Shown here: positions 1 to 7,551 of the stretch, one piece after another
Numbering within the stretch: position 1 is the first letter of the stretch
Layout of the letters: every line of letters starts with the position of its first letter
Assembly: GCA_964529855.1 (NCBI GenBank)
Contig: CAZGZU010000004.1
Location: 1 to 31,581 of the forward strand
Source of the DNA: CAZGZU01 sp964529855
GTDB lineage: Bacteria; Patescibacteriota; Minisyncoccia; Portnoybacterales; UBA2143
Direction: 5' to 3'
Length of the DNA: 31,581 nucleotides
Position numbers and translations under genes: made by a program
Notes under the pieces: model-generated
Told to the model about the DNA's origin: nothing
The model's input: only the letters and a program-made list of their open reading frames with translations
Databases searched by the model: none

Positions 1-97
1 CCTCAAAACCTACGGCCTTTCTATCTTTTATTTTTTAATCAAAGAATGCCTTAAGAGTATCGTTGGGCAAGGCCGTAGGTTTTGAGGCCGGGCCTTG
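1..97. repeat. Palindromic repeat element E1 (cut by window start)
   Basis: The outer arms are inverted copies of one unit. Bases 1-19 read CCTCAAAACCTACGGCCTT and bases 69-97 read its complement followed by the family terminus GGCCGGGCCTTG. An unrelated AT-rich core of about 50 bases lies between them. The same unit recurs at 2893-3071, 8658-8729, 9472-9543, 10048-10090 and 17983-18112, so this is one member of a dispersed family. The left terminus lies outside the window. Confidence 0.85.
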
Positions 98-164
98 ATT
101 CAATTAAAACAAACTAAGTTCTTTAAAAGAAGTATAATAATATAGATGGAAGAAAGGAGAAAAG

Positions 165-515
165 ATGGCAGATGATTTGACTTTAGAGGAGGTATTGATA
201 GGTTTGGAAAATCCAGACCAGTCCATACATCGGAGAGGGTTTCTCCAGAACGAGATAGCCAAATTCCTGCACGAGGGCGGGGCTGAAGCAGAGAAGGCAG
301 AAGATATTCTGCGAACCTGGCTGACCAGTCCGTATCCCGAAGACAGACATTTTGCCCTTTTGGTTCTTTTAGAGCAAAAATTCATGGAGCCGGAAACCTC
401 CAGAAAATTAAGAGAAGCCATAAAGGTGTCTGACAACGAGGCTTTTCTTGGCCGTGAACTGGGCGTTAAAACCGCCGAGACGCTGTTATCGTGCTGGAGA
501 GGAATAGGAACATAG
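165..515 (+). CDS. Hypothetical helical protein, 116 aa
   Basis: I do not recognise this protein. It is acidic, has no signal peptide or membrane segment, and is predicted by eye to be mostly alpha-helical. Residues 45-95 alternate charged and leucine-rich stretches in a way loosely reminiscent of HEAT/armadillo repeats, but that is only an impression. The start is well supported: an SD site (AAAGGAGA, 153-160) lies 4 bases before the ATG, and a TATAAT hexamer (133-138) upstream could be the -10 box, though no good -35 is visible. A hairpin follows the stop, and the next gene converges from the other strand. It stands alone between repeat E1 and that terminator. The reading frame is convincing; the function is unknown. 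Confidence 0.75.
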   Translation: MADDLTLEEVLIGLENPDQSIHRRGFLQNEIAKFLHEGGAEAEKAEDILRTWLTSPYPEDRHFALLVLLEQKFMEPETSRKLREAIKVSDNEAFLGRELGVKTAETLLSCWRGIGT

Positions 516-526
516 TAATTTCAAGA

Positions 527-560
527 AAGACCCTGTCAACTGACAGGGTCTTCGTATTTC
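527..560 (+). terminator. Terminator-like hairpin after the 116-aa gene
   Basis: A perfect inverted repeat, AAGACCCTGTCA then TGACAGGGTCTT, spans 527-552 and starts 12 bases after the stop codon. The tail is only moderately T-rich (TTCGTATTTC), so it may be a weak terminator backed up by the hairpin at 586-627. Confidence 0.6.
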
Positions 561-585
561 TCAAGGTTTAACTTGGGAAAAGAGA

Positions 586-627
586 AAAGGCCTGGCAGAT
601 TAAAATCTACCAGGCCTTTATTTTTTT
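586..627. terminator. Bidirectional intrinsic terminator between convergent genes
   Basis: AAAGGCCTGGCAGAT (586-600) pairs with ATCTACCAGGCCTTT (605-619) with one mismatch, followed by a run of seven T at 621-627. On the minus strand the same stem is followed by CTTTTCTCTTTTCC, so it can also end the leftward gene whose stop is at 635. Confidence 0.85.
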
Positions 628-634
628 GAGCCTT

Positions 635-1480
635 TTAAGTCATAACAAGAAGGTCAGGATCAAGTTTGAAATCGCAGATAGCGGCAATTGTTTTAAACGC
701 CTTCAATAGTTGAGGATTGTAAAGGACCCTGTCGTCGGTTTTTAGAAGTCCATCATGTAACTGATTACAGAATTTGGCTTTTTTGCTTTTGTCTCTTAAG
801 ACTCTTTCTGCTCTTTGTATATCTTCTTTGTATTGCGGGTTAGTAAAATCTTTGATTTCAATAAGCAGGGATATAATAAGATTGGTTAATGCCTGTGTCC
901 AGAGCTCAGGGTTTTTTCTTAAAATTTTCGTTGTTGGGTCGCTAAAAGGAGACCAGATGCGAAAGAGGTTTTCAAGTTTGAGAAACTCAACCTGCTTTTG
1001 CTCTCCGTTAGCGAGTAAGACATCACCAACAATATTCAAATCATAGAAATCCCTAGTTACCTCGAGTCTGCCTATAAGTTCGGCTTTTTGGGGTAAAGAT
1101 AGTTTTTTTGTTTTGCCTTCACGACGAAGCTGGGTAATGATGTAAGAAATTGCCAGTTTAAACAACTTAGGATCCATGTGATTATAATCTTGAAGCAGCC
1201 TTTCCAGATAGTTGATGATTTCTTGTTTTAATGCCGGACACCAAAGTTCTTCACGAAGAATTTCGTAAGTTGGCCGATAGAAATCCGAGGGACAATAAAC
1301 TGCCTTTATCTCGAATAAGTCAATCTCTCGAAAATCGCTGCTGCTTCTAATCTCAATTGGAGTTATAGTACCCCTTATTTTGACAGTAATCGTGTCAAAC
1401 CATTTGTGAATAAAATGTTTTAATTCTCTGAATAATTGTTTGCCATTGACCAGTTCTACCTCTTTAATTTTTTCTTCCAT
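635..1480 (-). CDS. Hypothetical protein, 281 aa
   Basis: I do not recognise this protein. It is soluble, with no signal peptide or transmembrane segment. Roughly the first 75 residues look beta-rich (TITVKIRGTITPIEIR and similar). The rest is mainly helical with many Leu, Lys and Glu residues, and contains a conserved-looking WCPALKQEIINYLERLLQ stretch near residues 80-97. The start codon (complement of 1478-1480) is preceded by AAGGAGGTAGAA, a near-perfect SD site. It converges on the 116-aa gene and shares its terminator, and diverges from the ParB-like gene across a 274-base region full of small palindromes. A helper or regulatory role with the ParB-like protein is possible from position only. 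Confidence 0.8.
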   Translation of the reverse strand: MEEKIKEVELVNGKQLFRELKHFIHKWFDTITVKIRGTITPIEIRSSSDFREIDLFEIKAVYCPSDFYRPTYEILREELWCPALKQEIINYLERLLQDYNHMDPKLFKLAISYIITQLRREGKTKKLSLPQKAELIGRLEVTRDFYDLNIVGDVLLANGEQKQVEFLKLENLFRIWSPFSDPTTKILRKNPELWTQALTNLIISLLIEIKDFTNPQYKEDIQRAERVLRDKSKKAKFCNQLHDGLLKTDDRVLYNPQLLKAFKTIAAICDFKLDPDLLVMT

Positions 1481-1754
1481 TTCTACCTCCTTACTTTGCC
1501 TCCCTTGTCTGATTACAGACGGAAGCGGTGTAAAGCTGTGGTTTTTGCAGGCCCTATGCCTGCTTTACAACCCAAGTTTATGTTAAAGTACCTAATCTTC
1601 TTATAGCCGATTGGGCTATATAAGTCAAATGTTTTGAGGTAAAACCTTGAAAAGCTAAATTAAAGATGTTATTATTGGATTCAAACAATCAGCAGCTTTT
1701 TTAAAATTTAATATATGGATATTTTCAGATTAAATTTGAAAGGAGGTGAAAAGG
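1481..1754. promoter_or_regulatory. Divergent intergenic region with nested palindromes
   Basis: The 274-base space between the leftward 281-aa gene and the ParB-like gene contains several small dyads. TATAGCC-GATTG-GGCTATA lies at 1602-1620. GCAGGC-CCTAT-GCCTGC (1547-1563) is nested in an outer pair GTAAAGC/GCTTTAC (1530-1536 and 1562-1568). These could be operators or RNA hairpins in the leader of the leftward gene. I could not pick a convincing promoter for the leftward gene. Confidence 0.4.
1647..1675 (+). promoter_or_regulatory. Sigma70-type promoter for the ParB-like gene
   Basis: TTGAAA (1647-1652), a 17-base spacer, then TATTAT (1670-1675). Transcription would start near 1682, giving a leader of about 70 bases before the SD site AGGAGG at 1741-1746. 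Confidence 0.6.
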
Positions 1755-2849
1755 ATGGAACAATCTGCAGTTGAAGAGCGCTTAAAACAAGATCGTCTTA
1801 GAGTGGAAGACGGCACAAAAGGATTTGACAGAGATTTCGGTCTGGATGTAGATGCAGAAAGTCAGGATGAGGATGAATGGGATGCTATTCTGGCAAAGCT
1901 TACCGGAAAAGGGGTAGAGGTAAAGAAAGAAGAAATAGAGGCCTGGCAGGCAGCATATGAAGAAGAACTAGGAAACATTAGCGTTGCTATAGTTGACATA
2001 GACCGCATTGTTCCTAATCCTAACCAGCCTCGTAAGTACTTTGACTTGGAAAAGATAGAGTATCTGGCTGCAACCATAAAATCCAGAGGCAGACCAACCA
2101 ATCCAATAATAGTAACGCCCTACGAAGATAAGTTCATGCTGCTTAGTGGTGAAAGGCGTTGGCGGGGTCTTAAGTTACTTGGCGTGAAAAGGATTTTAAT
2201 TATTATCGTGAAAGACCCTGGCGATGCGGTTGATATTCTGGAAGAGTCCGTAGTAGCCAATCTTCATCAGGAAAATCTGAATATAGTGGAAATCGCTTGG
2301 GCATTTAAGGACTTGATGGAGAAAAGAGGTTGGTCACAGGCCGAGTTATCCCGTCAAATGGGCAAAGAGCACTCGGAAATTACAAATATATTCAGGGTTT
2401 TTAGATTACACGAAGACTTTCAGGCAATGCTGCTTTTTGAAAAAGCCCAGCCCGGTGCTATTCTTCATTTGGGCACTTATGCTATGAGTGTCCAGAAAAA
2501 GCTTTTTGATGATCTGATGGAAGAAGTGGAGGAAAAACATAATGGTAAAATGCCTCATCCCAACATTGTAGCCAAGATATTAAGGCGTTTGGCCGAGGGC
2601 AAAGGCATTAAACCGCTTAAGCCAAAGAGAGGTAAAAGAATCAGCACTCATGCGGAAATGGTCTTGCGGTCAATCAATAAGGTCATACAAAAGCTTGCCA
2701 AAGAACTAAATGACCTGCCCGCTATAGGAAGCGAGGCCTTAAGAACCGCCAAAGACCCCAAAGCTTTTAACATACTTTCTGCCCTGGGACAGATAGAGAA
2801 AGATATCCATGATGCGCGTATTGAACTGGAGGAGAAGTTGAGAATATAA
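1755..2849 (+). CDS. ParB/Spo0J-like nuclease-fold DNA-binding protein
   Basis: This is a ParB/RepB/Spo0J family protein of 364 aa. After an acidic N-terminal extension of about 80 residues, the ParB N-terminal domain shows box NPNQPRKYF (about residues 88-97) and LLSGERRWRG (about 130-139), which matches the GERRxR motif that contacts CTP in chromosomal ParB. A helix-turn-helix follows at about 193-217 (WSQAELSRQMGKEHSEI), then a lysine-rich linker and a helical C-terminus. The ATG at 1755 is chosen because AGGAGG (1741-1746) sits 8 bases before it; a GTG at 1746 would overlap the SD site. There is no ParA gene and I saw no canonical parS 16-mer nearby, so it is an orphan. It could be a plasmid- or phage-derived partition or regulatory protein rather than the chromosomal ParB. 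A terminator follows directly. Confidence 0.88.
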   Translation: MEQSAVEERLKQDRLRVEDGTKGFDRDFGLDVDAESQDEDEWDAILAKLTGKGVEVKKEEIEAWQAAYEEELGNISVAIVDIDRIVPNPNQPRKYFDLEKIEYLAATIKSRGRPTNPIIVTPYEDKFMLLSGERRWRGLKLLGVKRILIIIVKDPGDAVDILEESVVANLHQENLNIVEIAWAFKDLMEKRGWSQAELSRQMGKEHSEITNIFRVFRLHEDFQAMLLFEKAQPGAILHLGTYAMSVQKKLFDDLMEEVEEKHNGKMPHPNIVAKILRRLAEGKGIKPLKPKRGKRISTHAEMVLRSINKVIQKLAKELNDLPAIGSEALRTAKDPKAFNILSALGQIEKDIHDARIELEEKLRI

Positions 2850-2886
2850 AACCGCCTAGTAGGATTAAATCCGACCGGCGGTTTTT
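2848..2886 (+). terminator. Intrinsic terminator of the ParB-like gene
   Basis: AAACCGCC (2848-2855) pairs with GGCGGTTT, and the inner GGATT/AAATCC extends the stem. The stem ends in five T (2882-2886). It overlaps the stop codon. Confidence 0.85.
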
Positions 2887-2892
2887 GCATTC

Positions 2893-3071
2893 CAAGTTTG
2901 AGCCTCAAAACATACGTAAGGTTTAACCTCGAGAACTATATCTTTTTTTAGGTTTGACATTGAGAACTACGATCTTGCCGCAGGCAAGGTCGTACTCGAA
3001 AGGTCAAACCTCAAAAAAAGATGAGAGAGACCGAACCTTAATTAGGCCGTAGGTTTTGAGGCCGGGCCTTG
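2893..3071 (-). mobile_element. MITE-like palindromic element A (179 bp)
   Basis: The right end (3044-3071) is the family terminus GGCCGTAGGTTTTGAGGCC plus GGGCCTTG. The left end begins CAAG and continues CCTCAAAACATACG, an inverted, diverged copy. The reverse complement of this element aligns along its length with element B (17983-18112): both contain AATTAAGGTTCGGTCTCTC and TACGACCTTGCCTGCGGCAA. Element A carries extra sequence that forms a long inverted repeat, arms 2941-2979 and 2983-3021 with a 3-base centre. It has no coding capacity, so any movement would need an enzyme supplied from elsewhere. Confidence 0.8.
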
Positions 3072-3097
3072 TCTATTCCCCTTTTCTAAGATAAAAT
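3069..3097 (+). promoter_or_regulatory. Promoter using the edge of repeat element A
   Basis: TTGTCT (3069-3074), a 17-base spacer, then TAAAAT (3092-3097), upstream of the SD site AAAGGAGG (3103-3110). The first three bases of the -35 hexamer are the last three bases of the repeat element. Confidence 0.5.
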
Positions 3098-3117
3098 AAA
3101 ACAAAGGAGGGATTTTT

Positions 3118-3753
3118 ATGTATCAAAATATAAGTTTCAGTAAGTATTTATTATTCTGCGCCCTTGGTTTCGGCCTGGGTGGCGCTCTATGGGGCTGGGT
3201 TTTGTATCAGGGAATTCCAGATGTGGAATACCCTTTTCATTTTATGGCCATTATTATTATGGGATTGTTCGGCGGTCTGGCTTTGACCTGGTTTTCCAAG
3301 AGCATTAAAGAAATTTCTAAAGCAGTTGTTGCCGGCTTTTTAGGTTTTGGGATTGGGTTTTTTTCAACAGCCGTGTTTGCCTATTTTCTATCTCTTTACG
3401 GTAGTCTTTTTTTATCAGCCCTCGGATATTTAATAGAAATCGAGACCCTGAATAGACTTATCAATTTAGATCCTGATGTTGGAATAGGTGATCTTTGGCT
3501 TATGTTTTTATCTATTGGCGCTATTGTTGGTTTGTTTTATGCCATATTTCTTAAATTAAAAATTTGGCCTTTGATTTGGCGGGGTGGCCTGGGTTTTGCT
3601 TTGGGCTCTTTAATTGGTCCGGTAATCGGCAATGTTTTAGGTGGTGCCATAAATTCTCTTTTGGCTAAATACTTAATAAGTTTTGCAGTGATTGGTCTTG
3701 TTTTGGCTTTGTTTTTGGGTTGGGGTATCTATAGGCTCAAAACGCGGTCCTGA
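3118..3753 (+). CDS. Polytopic inner-membrane protein, 211 aa
   Basis: A very hydrophobic protein with about six membrane segments, near residues 8-28, 43-60, 68-97, 125-147, 152-175 and 183-206. Many are glycine-rich (GFGLGGALWGW, GFLGFGIGFF, GGLGFALGSLIGPVIGNVLGG), which suggests tight helix packing. I recognise no transporter or enzyme motif. The ATG at 3118 has an excellent SD site, AAAGGAGG, 7 bases upstream. The next gene starts 8 bases after its stop without an SD site of its own, so the two are probably co-transcribed, and this protein may help anchor or export the large surface protein. That link is inferred from position only. Confidence 0.8.
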   Translation: MYQNISFSKYLLFCALGFGLGGALWGWVLYQGIPDVEYPFHFMAIIIMGLFGGLALTWFSKSIKEISKAVVAGFLGFGIGFFSTAVFAYFLSLYGSLFLSALGYLIEIETLNRLINLDPDVGIGDLWLMFLSIGAIVGLFYAIFLKLKIWPLIWRGGLGFALGSLIGPVIGNVLGGAINSLLAKYLISFAVIGLVLALFLGWGIYRLKTRS

Positions 3754-3761
3754 AGTATAAT

Positions 3762-6700
3762 ATGGAGGGGTTATTTTTTAAAAAATCGGCTATTTTTTTA
3801 TTGGGTTCAGGCCTTTTTTTAGCTGGTTTTTTTGTTTTTGGGCAGGACAATAACTCTGTACCGCCGTCAGCTGTTAATTATGCACCTAATTTTTGGTTTG
3901 ACGTTAATGAAAAATATTATCCAAGTAATCCCTTGGATTTTTATTTTGAAAATAATCAGGAAATTAGCGGAGAAATAGCTGTCAGTAAGTATAATAGTTT
4001 ATCTGTTGAGGAGAAAATACGTTATTTAACGGTTTTTTATCATATTGAGGGTGAAGGTAATCAATGGGTTTATCAGTATTGGTTTTTTTATGTTTTTAAT
4101 GATTCTTCAGGGGCTATCGAGAATAGACATTACGGTGATTGGGAATCAGTTTTTGTTTTTGTGGATAAAGATTCAAAACAAGTAACAAAAGTTATTGGCA
4201 CAGCTCATCAGCGAAAGATTTTTGATACAGAAATTATTAATCCAGCAAACAACCATATCTGGGCTTATGTTGGAGAGGGCTCTCATGCCAATTGTGTAGA
4301 CAAGGAAGGCGATGGTAATTGTGATTCATTCAAGTGGAGAAAATTAGAAAAATGGGATAAAAATGGTTATAAAGTTTTATATGATAATTATAATTTAATA
4401 GAAATAACTTTTGATTTTATTGAGAATTTTAAAGGAGCAATCACTCTTGAGAATTCATCTGTTTTAGGAATAAATATTTTTGATATAGTAAAAATTAGCC
4501 AAAAAGAACTTTATATTCCTTGGGGCGGCAGTCCGCCAACCCATGCCTGGGAACAATCAAGCTATAATAACCCGGAAGAGCTTAGACCAATTAGTTTCAA
4601 ATATGCTTTAGAAAAAGTTAATCAAATCACAGCTGAAATAGTAGGAACTTTCAGCGGTTTGGCTAAAAAAGCGGCTAGTCTTTTAAGTTTAGTAAAGCCA
4701 GTTGAACAACAAGCTGCTATCAGCAGCAGCTTATTATCAGAAGATTCTTCTGTCGTTGTTAGTCAGATAGAAAATTCCACAGAGAGAGATGCGGATTCTT
4801 TGGTTGTTACGGAGAAGTCCGAAGCGACTGAAGCGTCTTTTGAAATACCCGTTGAATTACCTATTAATGTTGAAGATGATAATTCAGGCCCAACTGAGTC
4901 AGCAGTAGACGAGTCAGCCATTACAGAGGAGCCGATATCAGAGCCGGTTGAGGAAGAAGAGGAAACAGTTGCTGAACAACCAATTCCCCAATCTAAACCG
5001 CCGTCTGGTCTGCCATTCTTCCCCGGGGGCAGGCCTTCAACTGAAACTGATGAGACTGAAACATTGCCCTCGCCTCAAATAACCTGGCCCAGTCCAGACG
5101 ATATCTTAGGTCAGATAGATGATTTGGCTACTTCAACGGATGGCTTGCAGATTAATTTAACCGGTACTTCCAGTCCTAATCTTTCCATCCTTATTTTCCT
5201 CAATTCAGATTCCAGCCAGCCGGATTATTCAACCACGGCTGATGATAATGGTAATTGGTATCAGATTGTTACTCTTGAACACGGTGAAAATGTCGTTAGA
5301 GTCAAAGGTCAAGACGATGATAATAATCAGAGTGAAGAAATATCCCTAAATGTGATGATTGATATGATTGCTCCAGCCATGATTACTGATTTATCAGCCG
5401 GTTCAGGTCTGCAAAGAGGGGTGATTGATTTATCCTGGACCGCTTCAGGCGATGACGAATCAATTGGTCAGGCCAGCCAATACATTATTAGGTATAGTAC
5501 TTCTTCAGAGATTACTACAGATAGTTGGGATTTGGCTGTTGATATTGCTAATGAACCCAACCCAGCCTTAGCTGGCACTACAGAAAATTTAAGCATTAGT
5601 GATTTAACCCCTGGTCAAACTTATTATTGGACAATCAAATCGCAAGATGAGGCAGGGAATATTTCAGAGATTTCTAATTGTTCTTCAGGTGTTGCCCAGG
5701 CGAGCAGCCAACAGCTTTTAATTAGTGAAATCCAGGTAACCGGGACAACTGTTAAAGATGAATTTATTGAATTATATAATCCAAGTAATCAGCCATTTGA
5801 TTTAAGCGGTTGGTCAATTCAGTATCATGACAGTCAGGCAGAAAGTTTTCAAAAGAATGATTTTGTTGATAATAATTCTATCCCGGCTTATGGCTATTTC
5901 TTAATTGCTAATTCCAGTTATGACGGTTATATGACAGCTGATATTATTCATAATTCTTTCCAGTTATCAGATACTGGCGGAACTATTTTTCTGGTTAATA
6001 ATCAAGAATTATTAACCGAGGCGACCAGTACTTCAATTGTTGATAAAATATCTTATGGCAGTGGTACTTATCTTTTCCCAGAAGGGACTGAGAACGATTC
6101 TGTTTTGGGAGCAGAGCAGAGTTTGGAACGTAAGGCAACGGCTACTTCCACAGCCGAGCTTTTAGCAGTTAATGGAGCTCATCATTGGATAGGGAATAAT
6201 TGGGATACTGACGATAATAGCCAGGATTTTGTTTTGCAGAATTCGCCCAATCCCCAAAATTCATTGAGTTCTGTTGAGCCGCATACAGATGCTTTTCCGG
6301 TTTTAGCTGATACGGCCTGGCCAATGTTCCAGCATGATATTCAGCATACCGGAGTAAGCGCTTATGCTGGTTCGGCAACGGGCACGCCAACCAGTACCCC
6401 CAAATGGACAGTTGATTTGGGAGACAGTAATCTTAGCTCACCGGTGATGGCAGCTGACGGTTCTATTTACGTAGGGACGAGTGGTGTTAAGCTTTATAAA
6501 GTTGATACAACTGGTTCAGCCGAGCTTTTCTATGATACCCAGACAAACAGCAGTGTACGAACGCCAGCCCTTGCTTCGGACAATACTGTTTATTTAGTTG
6601 ATAATTATTTTATTTATGCTTTATCCGCTGAGGCCCAGTTAAAATGGAAATATTCAATCGCCAATGGTTCTCCGCCAATCATAGGTTTAGATGGGACTGT

Positions 6701-7382
6701 TTATGTTGCTTCTGATTATTATGTTTATGCTTTGAATCCTAATGGTGAATTGATTTGGCAGAGTCCTGTCTTGAGCAATGGTTATTGGGTCAAATCACCG
6801 GTTTTGGCTTCTGACGGGACTATTTATACAGTAGGCAAGTTTGGTGCTTGTTCTGGCTGTAAGATTGTCTATGCCTTAAATCCCCAAGATGGTAGTATTA
6901 TCTGGCAGACTGGTTCAGGGCCTTATGAGGCAGCTCTTAGTTTGAGTGATGATGGAATAATTTATGTGGGCGGCAATTTAACATTAGGCACTTCTGGTCT
7001 TTATGCTTTTGATTCGTCAAATGGTATTCAACAGTGGTATGCTCCGATTGGCGATATTTCCGGTTCAGTAGCGGCTATTGGTCAAGATATGGTTTATGTA
7101 GGAATTAAGGGGTATACTTTTTTTGCAATAGACAGAAGTAATGGTAATACCGAATGGTATTTTAACACAGAAGGACAAATTTCTGCCTCGCCGGTTATTG
7201 ACAACCAGGGAACAATCTATATTGGTTCGGCCAGTAAAAAGTTTTTCGCCTTAAATCCCGATGGCACAGTTAAATGGCAATATGAATTCCTTGATGAAAT
7301 TAGCGCTTCAGCCGCTATCGGTTCAGATGGGACTGTTTACGTTGGCTCTTATGGCGGTGATTTATATGCTTTTGGTCAGTGA
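3762..7382 (+). CDS. Multidomain surface protein: VPS62-like, Ig, FN3, lamin-tail, PQQ-like propeller
   Basis: A 1206-aa exported protein. The order is: hydrophobic signal or anchor (about residues 9-28); a domain resembling the VPS62 (vacuolar sorting protein 62) family (about 36-290), with HYGDWESVFVFVD, a downstream AHQR and VGEGSHANC, echoing the family's GDWE and GSHA signatures; a Ser/Glu/Pro-rich linker (about 315-435); an Ig-like domain with GNWYQIVTLEHGENVVRVKG (about 436-535); an FN3 domain ending PGQTYYWTIKSQDEAGN (about 537-647); a lamin-tail domain (about 648-835) with ISEIQ, DEFIELYNPS and LSGWSIQ; and eight PQQ-like propeller blades (about 849-1206), each with variants of SPVMAADGSIYVG and IYALNPNG. 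The start ATG has no SD site but lies 8 bases after the preceding stop. The role is probably adhesion or binding at the cell surface. The C-terminal blade completes the protein, with no sorting motif. Confidence 0.88.
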   Translation: MEGLFFKKSAIFLLGSGLFLAGFFVFGQDNNSVPPSAVNYAPNFWFDVNEKYYPSNPLDFYFENNQEISGEIAVSKYNSLSVEEKIRYLTVFYHIEGEGNQWVYQYWFFYVFNDSSGAIENRHYGDWESVFVFVDKDSKQVTKVIGTAHQRKIFDTEIINPANNHIWAYVGEGSHANCVDKEGDGNCDSFKWRKLEKWDKNGYKVLYDNYNLIEITFDFIENFKGAITLENSSVLGINIFDIVKISQKELYIPWGGSPPTHAWEQSSYNNPEELRPISFKYALEKVNQITAEIVGTFSGLAKKAASLLSLVKPVEQQAAISSSLLSEDSSVVVSQIENSTERDADSLVVTEKSEATEASFEIPVELPINVEDDNSGPTESAVDESAITEEPISEPVEEEEETVAEQPIPQSKPPSGLPFFPGGRPSTETDETETLPSPQITWPSPDDILGQIDDLATSTDGLQINLTGTSSPNLSILIFLNSDSSQPDYSTTADDNGNWYQIVTLEHGENVVRVKGQDDDNNQSEEISLNVMIDMIAPAMITDLSAGSGLQRGVIDLSWTASGDDESIGQASQYIIRYSTSSEITTDSWDLAVDIANEPNPALAGTTENLSISDLTPGQTYYWTIKSQDEAGNISEISNCSSGVAQASSQQLLISEIQVTGTTVKDEFIELYNPSNQPFDLSGWSIQYHDSQAESFQKNDFVDNNSIPAYGYFLIANSSYDGYMTADIIHNSFQLSDTGGTIFLVNNQELLTEATSTSIVDKISYGSGTYLFPEGTENDSVLGAEQSLERKATATSTAELLAVNGAHHWIGNNWDTDDNSQDFVLQNSPNPQNSLSSVEPHTDAFPVLADTAWPMFQHDIQHTGVSAYAGSATGTPTSTPKWTVDLGDSNLSSPVMAADGSIYVGTSGVKLYKVDTTGSAELFYDTQTNSSVRTPALASDNTVYLVDNYFIYALSAEAQLKWKYSIANGSPPIIGLDGTVYVASDYYVYALNPNGELIWQSPVLSNGYWVKSPVLASDGTIYTVGKFGACSGCKIVYALNPQDGSIIWQTGSGPYEAALSLSDDGIIYVGGNLTLGTSGLYAFDSSNGIQQWYAPIGDISGSVAAIGQDMVYVGIKGYTFFAIDRSNGNTEWYFNTEGQISASPVIDNQGTIYIGSASKKFFALNPDGTVKWQYEFLDEISASAAIGSDGTVYVGSYGGDLYAFGQ

Positions 7383-7390
7383 TTAACAAT

Positions 7391-7399
7391 TGTGGATAA
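7391..7399 (-). promoter_or_regulatory. Perfect DnaA box
   Basis: On the minus strand this reads TTATCCACA, the DnaA-box consensus, extended to TTATCCACAATT. It lies 8 bases after the surface-protein stop and 5 bases before the -35 box at 7405. It is a single isolated box, so binding is unproven. Confidence 0.4.
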
Positions 7400-7404
7400 G
7401 TTTC

Positions 7405-7433
7405 TTGACTGTTTTTTAGAAATGTAATAAGAT
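7405..7433 (+). promoter_or_regulatory. Near-consensus sigma70 promoter for the small exported protein
   Basis: TTGACT (7405-7410), a 17-base spacer, then TAAGAT (7428-7433). The predicted start near 7440 leaves a 5' leader of about 110 bases. That leader contains a mini-ORF, ATGAAAGGAGGTAAATAA, around 7480-7497, before the real SD site AAGGAGG at 7538-7544. Confidence 0.7.
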
Positions 7434-7551
7434 TATGTTAGCAGATACGGACGTACGAGGGGAGAAAAAACAAATCAAAATGAAAGGAGGTAAATAAGTT
7501 CTTTTTACGACGTTTTTTATTGGCAACCTTCTAAGATAAGGAGGCATTGAG

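Noticed and set aside
104..436. Leftward frame opposite the 116-aa gene
   Set aside because: No SD site or plausible composition; it mirrors a well-supported rightward gene.
1715..1774. A 19-codon upstream ORF overlapping the ParB-like start
   Set aside because: No SD site precedes its ATG and the composition looks random; it seems a chance frame.
3756..3761. TATAAT directly before the ATG of the 1206-aa protein
   Set aside because: It abuts the start codon, so transcription would begin inside the gene, and there is no -35 box. The close spacing to the upstream gene explains expression better.
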